The notes below the pieces were generated by a model. The model was not told the DNA's origin. It saw nothing but the letters and a program-made list of their open reading frames with translations, and made no database searches. Both the position numbers and the translations under genes were made by a program. DNA of 64,000 nucleotides from Aradus depressus (taxonomy: Eukaryota; Arthropoda; Insecta; Hemiptera; Aradidae): contig OY759215.1 of assembly GCA_963662175.1 (NCBI GenBank), forward strand, positions 9,971,079 through 10,035,078, given 5' to 3'. Shown in pieces: positions 63,775 through 64,000 of this stretch. The first letter of the stretch is position 1; every line of letters begins with the position of its first letter.

Positions 63775-64000
63775 AATAAGTAATTAGATTTATCAGTCCA
63801 ACATATATATATATATATTTTTTTTTTTTATAAACCACAACTAGTTTCGGCAATTTGTTATCTTCAGGTGGTGAATCTGAACATACATAAATCAAAAATT
63901 AGATTAGAATTTACGAGCTTTTACAGTTTATGTCCATCAATAACTAAATAAATAAGTTAAAAATAAAATATAACAATTTAAAAATACGTAACAATTACCA
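63775..64000 (-). mobile_element. hammerhead family 2 element (reaches window end)
   Basis: Reverse complement of 4090-4256, including GTAAATTCTAATCT and the tail with TGTTGGACTGATAAATCT. Confidence 0.65.
63834..63872 (-). ncRNA. hammerhead-like motif, family 2 (stem II decayed)
   Basis: Stem I ACCAC/GTGGT is perfect, CTGAAGA intact, extra T, GAA, stem III ACTAGT, H=T. Stem II (AACAAATTGCC) no longer pairs well. Confidence 0.45.

Overview
The window looks like intergenic or intronic DNA from an AT-rich, repeat-dense insect genome, most likely a hemipteran of planthopper type. That assignment is inference from repeat style: Jockey-like non-LTR retrotransposon ends, a tRNA-derived SINE whose tails sometimes carry the insect telomere motif CCTAA, many short MITEs and no bacterial gene organisation. 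I found no complete host protein-coding gene. Nearly every long open frame lies in a tandem repeat whose unit is a multiple of three, or in a dispersed repeat.

The mobile layer holds: (1) thirteen copies of one tRNA-derived SINE (about 340 bp when full), several with target-site duplications (TSDs); (2) about thirty pieces of one non-coding family of roughly 0.5 kb, called family H here, with a 5' hairpin and a 3' palindrome, possibly Helentron-like; (3) four Jockey-like 3' ends with recognisable reverse-transcriptase C-terminal sequence (25.8, 39.5, 40.1 and 56.8 kb) and one 5'-truncated element of unknown type (58 kb); (4) two palindromic MITE families, two further TIR elements, a GC-rich poly(A) retroposon family and a small 0.2-kb retroposon.

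The most striking signal is a set of at least eight well-preserved and several decayed motifs that fit a minimal type I hammerhead ribozyme. Each has a 3-6 bp stem I, a CTGANGA core, a stem-loop II, GAA, a self-complementary A...T stem III with almost no loop, and then H. The motifs belong to several sequence-unrelated short repeat families that occur singly or as head-to-head inverted pairs. This resembles the dimer-type hammerheads known from Penelope-like elements, but all families here share one extra nucleotide between the CTGANGA core and stem II. No Penelope reverse transcriptase is visible, so these would be non-autonomous carriers.

Tandem arrays are the second theme: 45 bp x14 (1.4 kb), about 150-171 bp x4 (10.5 kb), 129 bp x3 (26 kb), 99 bp x6 (27.6 kb), 135 bp x3 (33.7 kb), 42 bp x4 (35.2 kb), 52 bp x9 (49.7 kb) and 27 bp x7 (63.5 kb). 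Nested insertions with TSDs give a readable order of events: family H is old, and SINEs, the GC-rich retroposon, the 0.2-kb retroposon and LINE ends landed inside it later.
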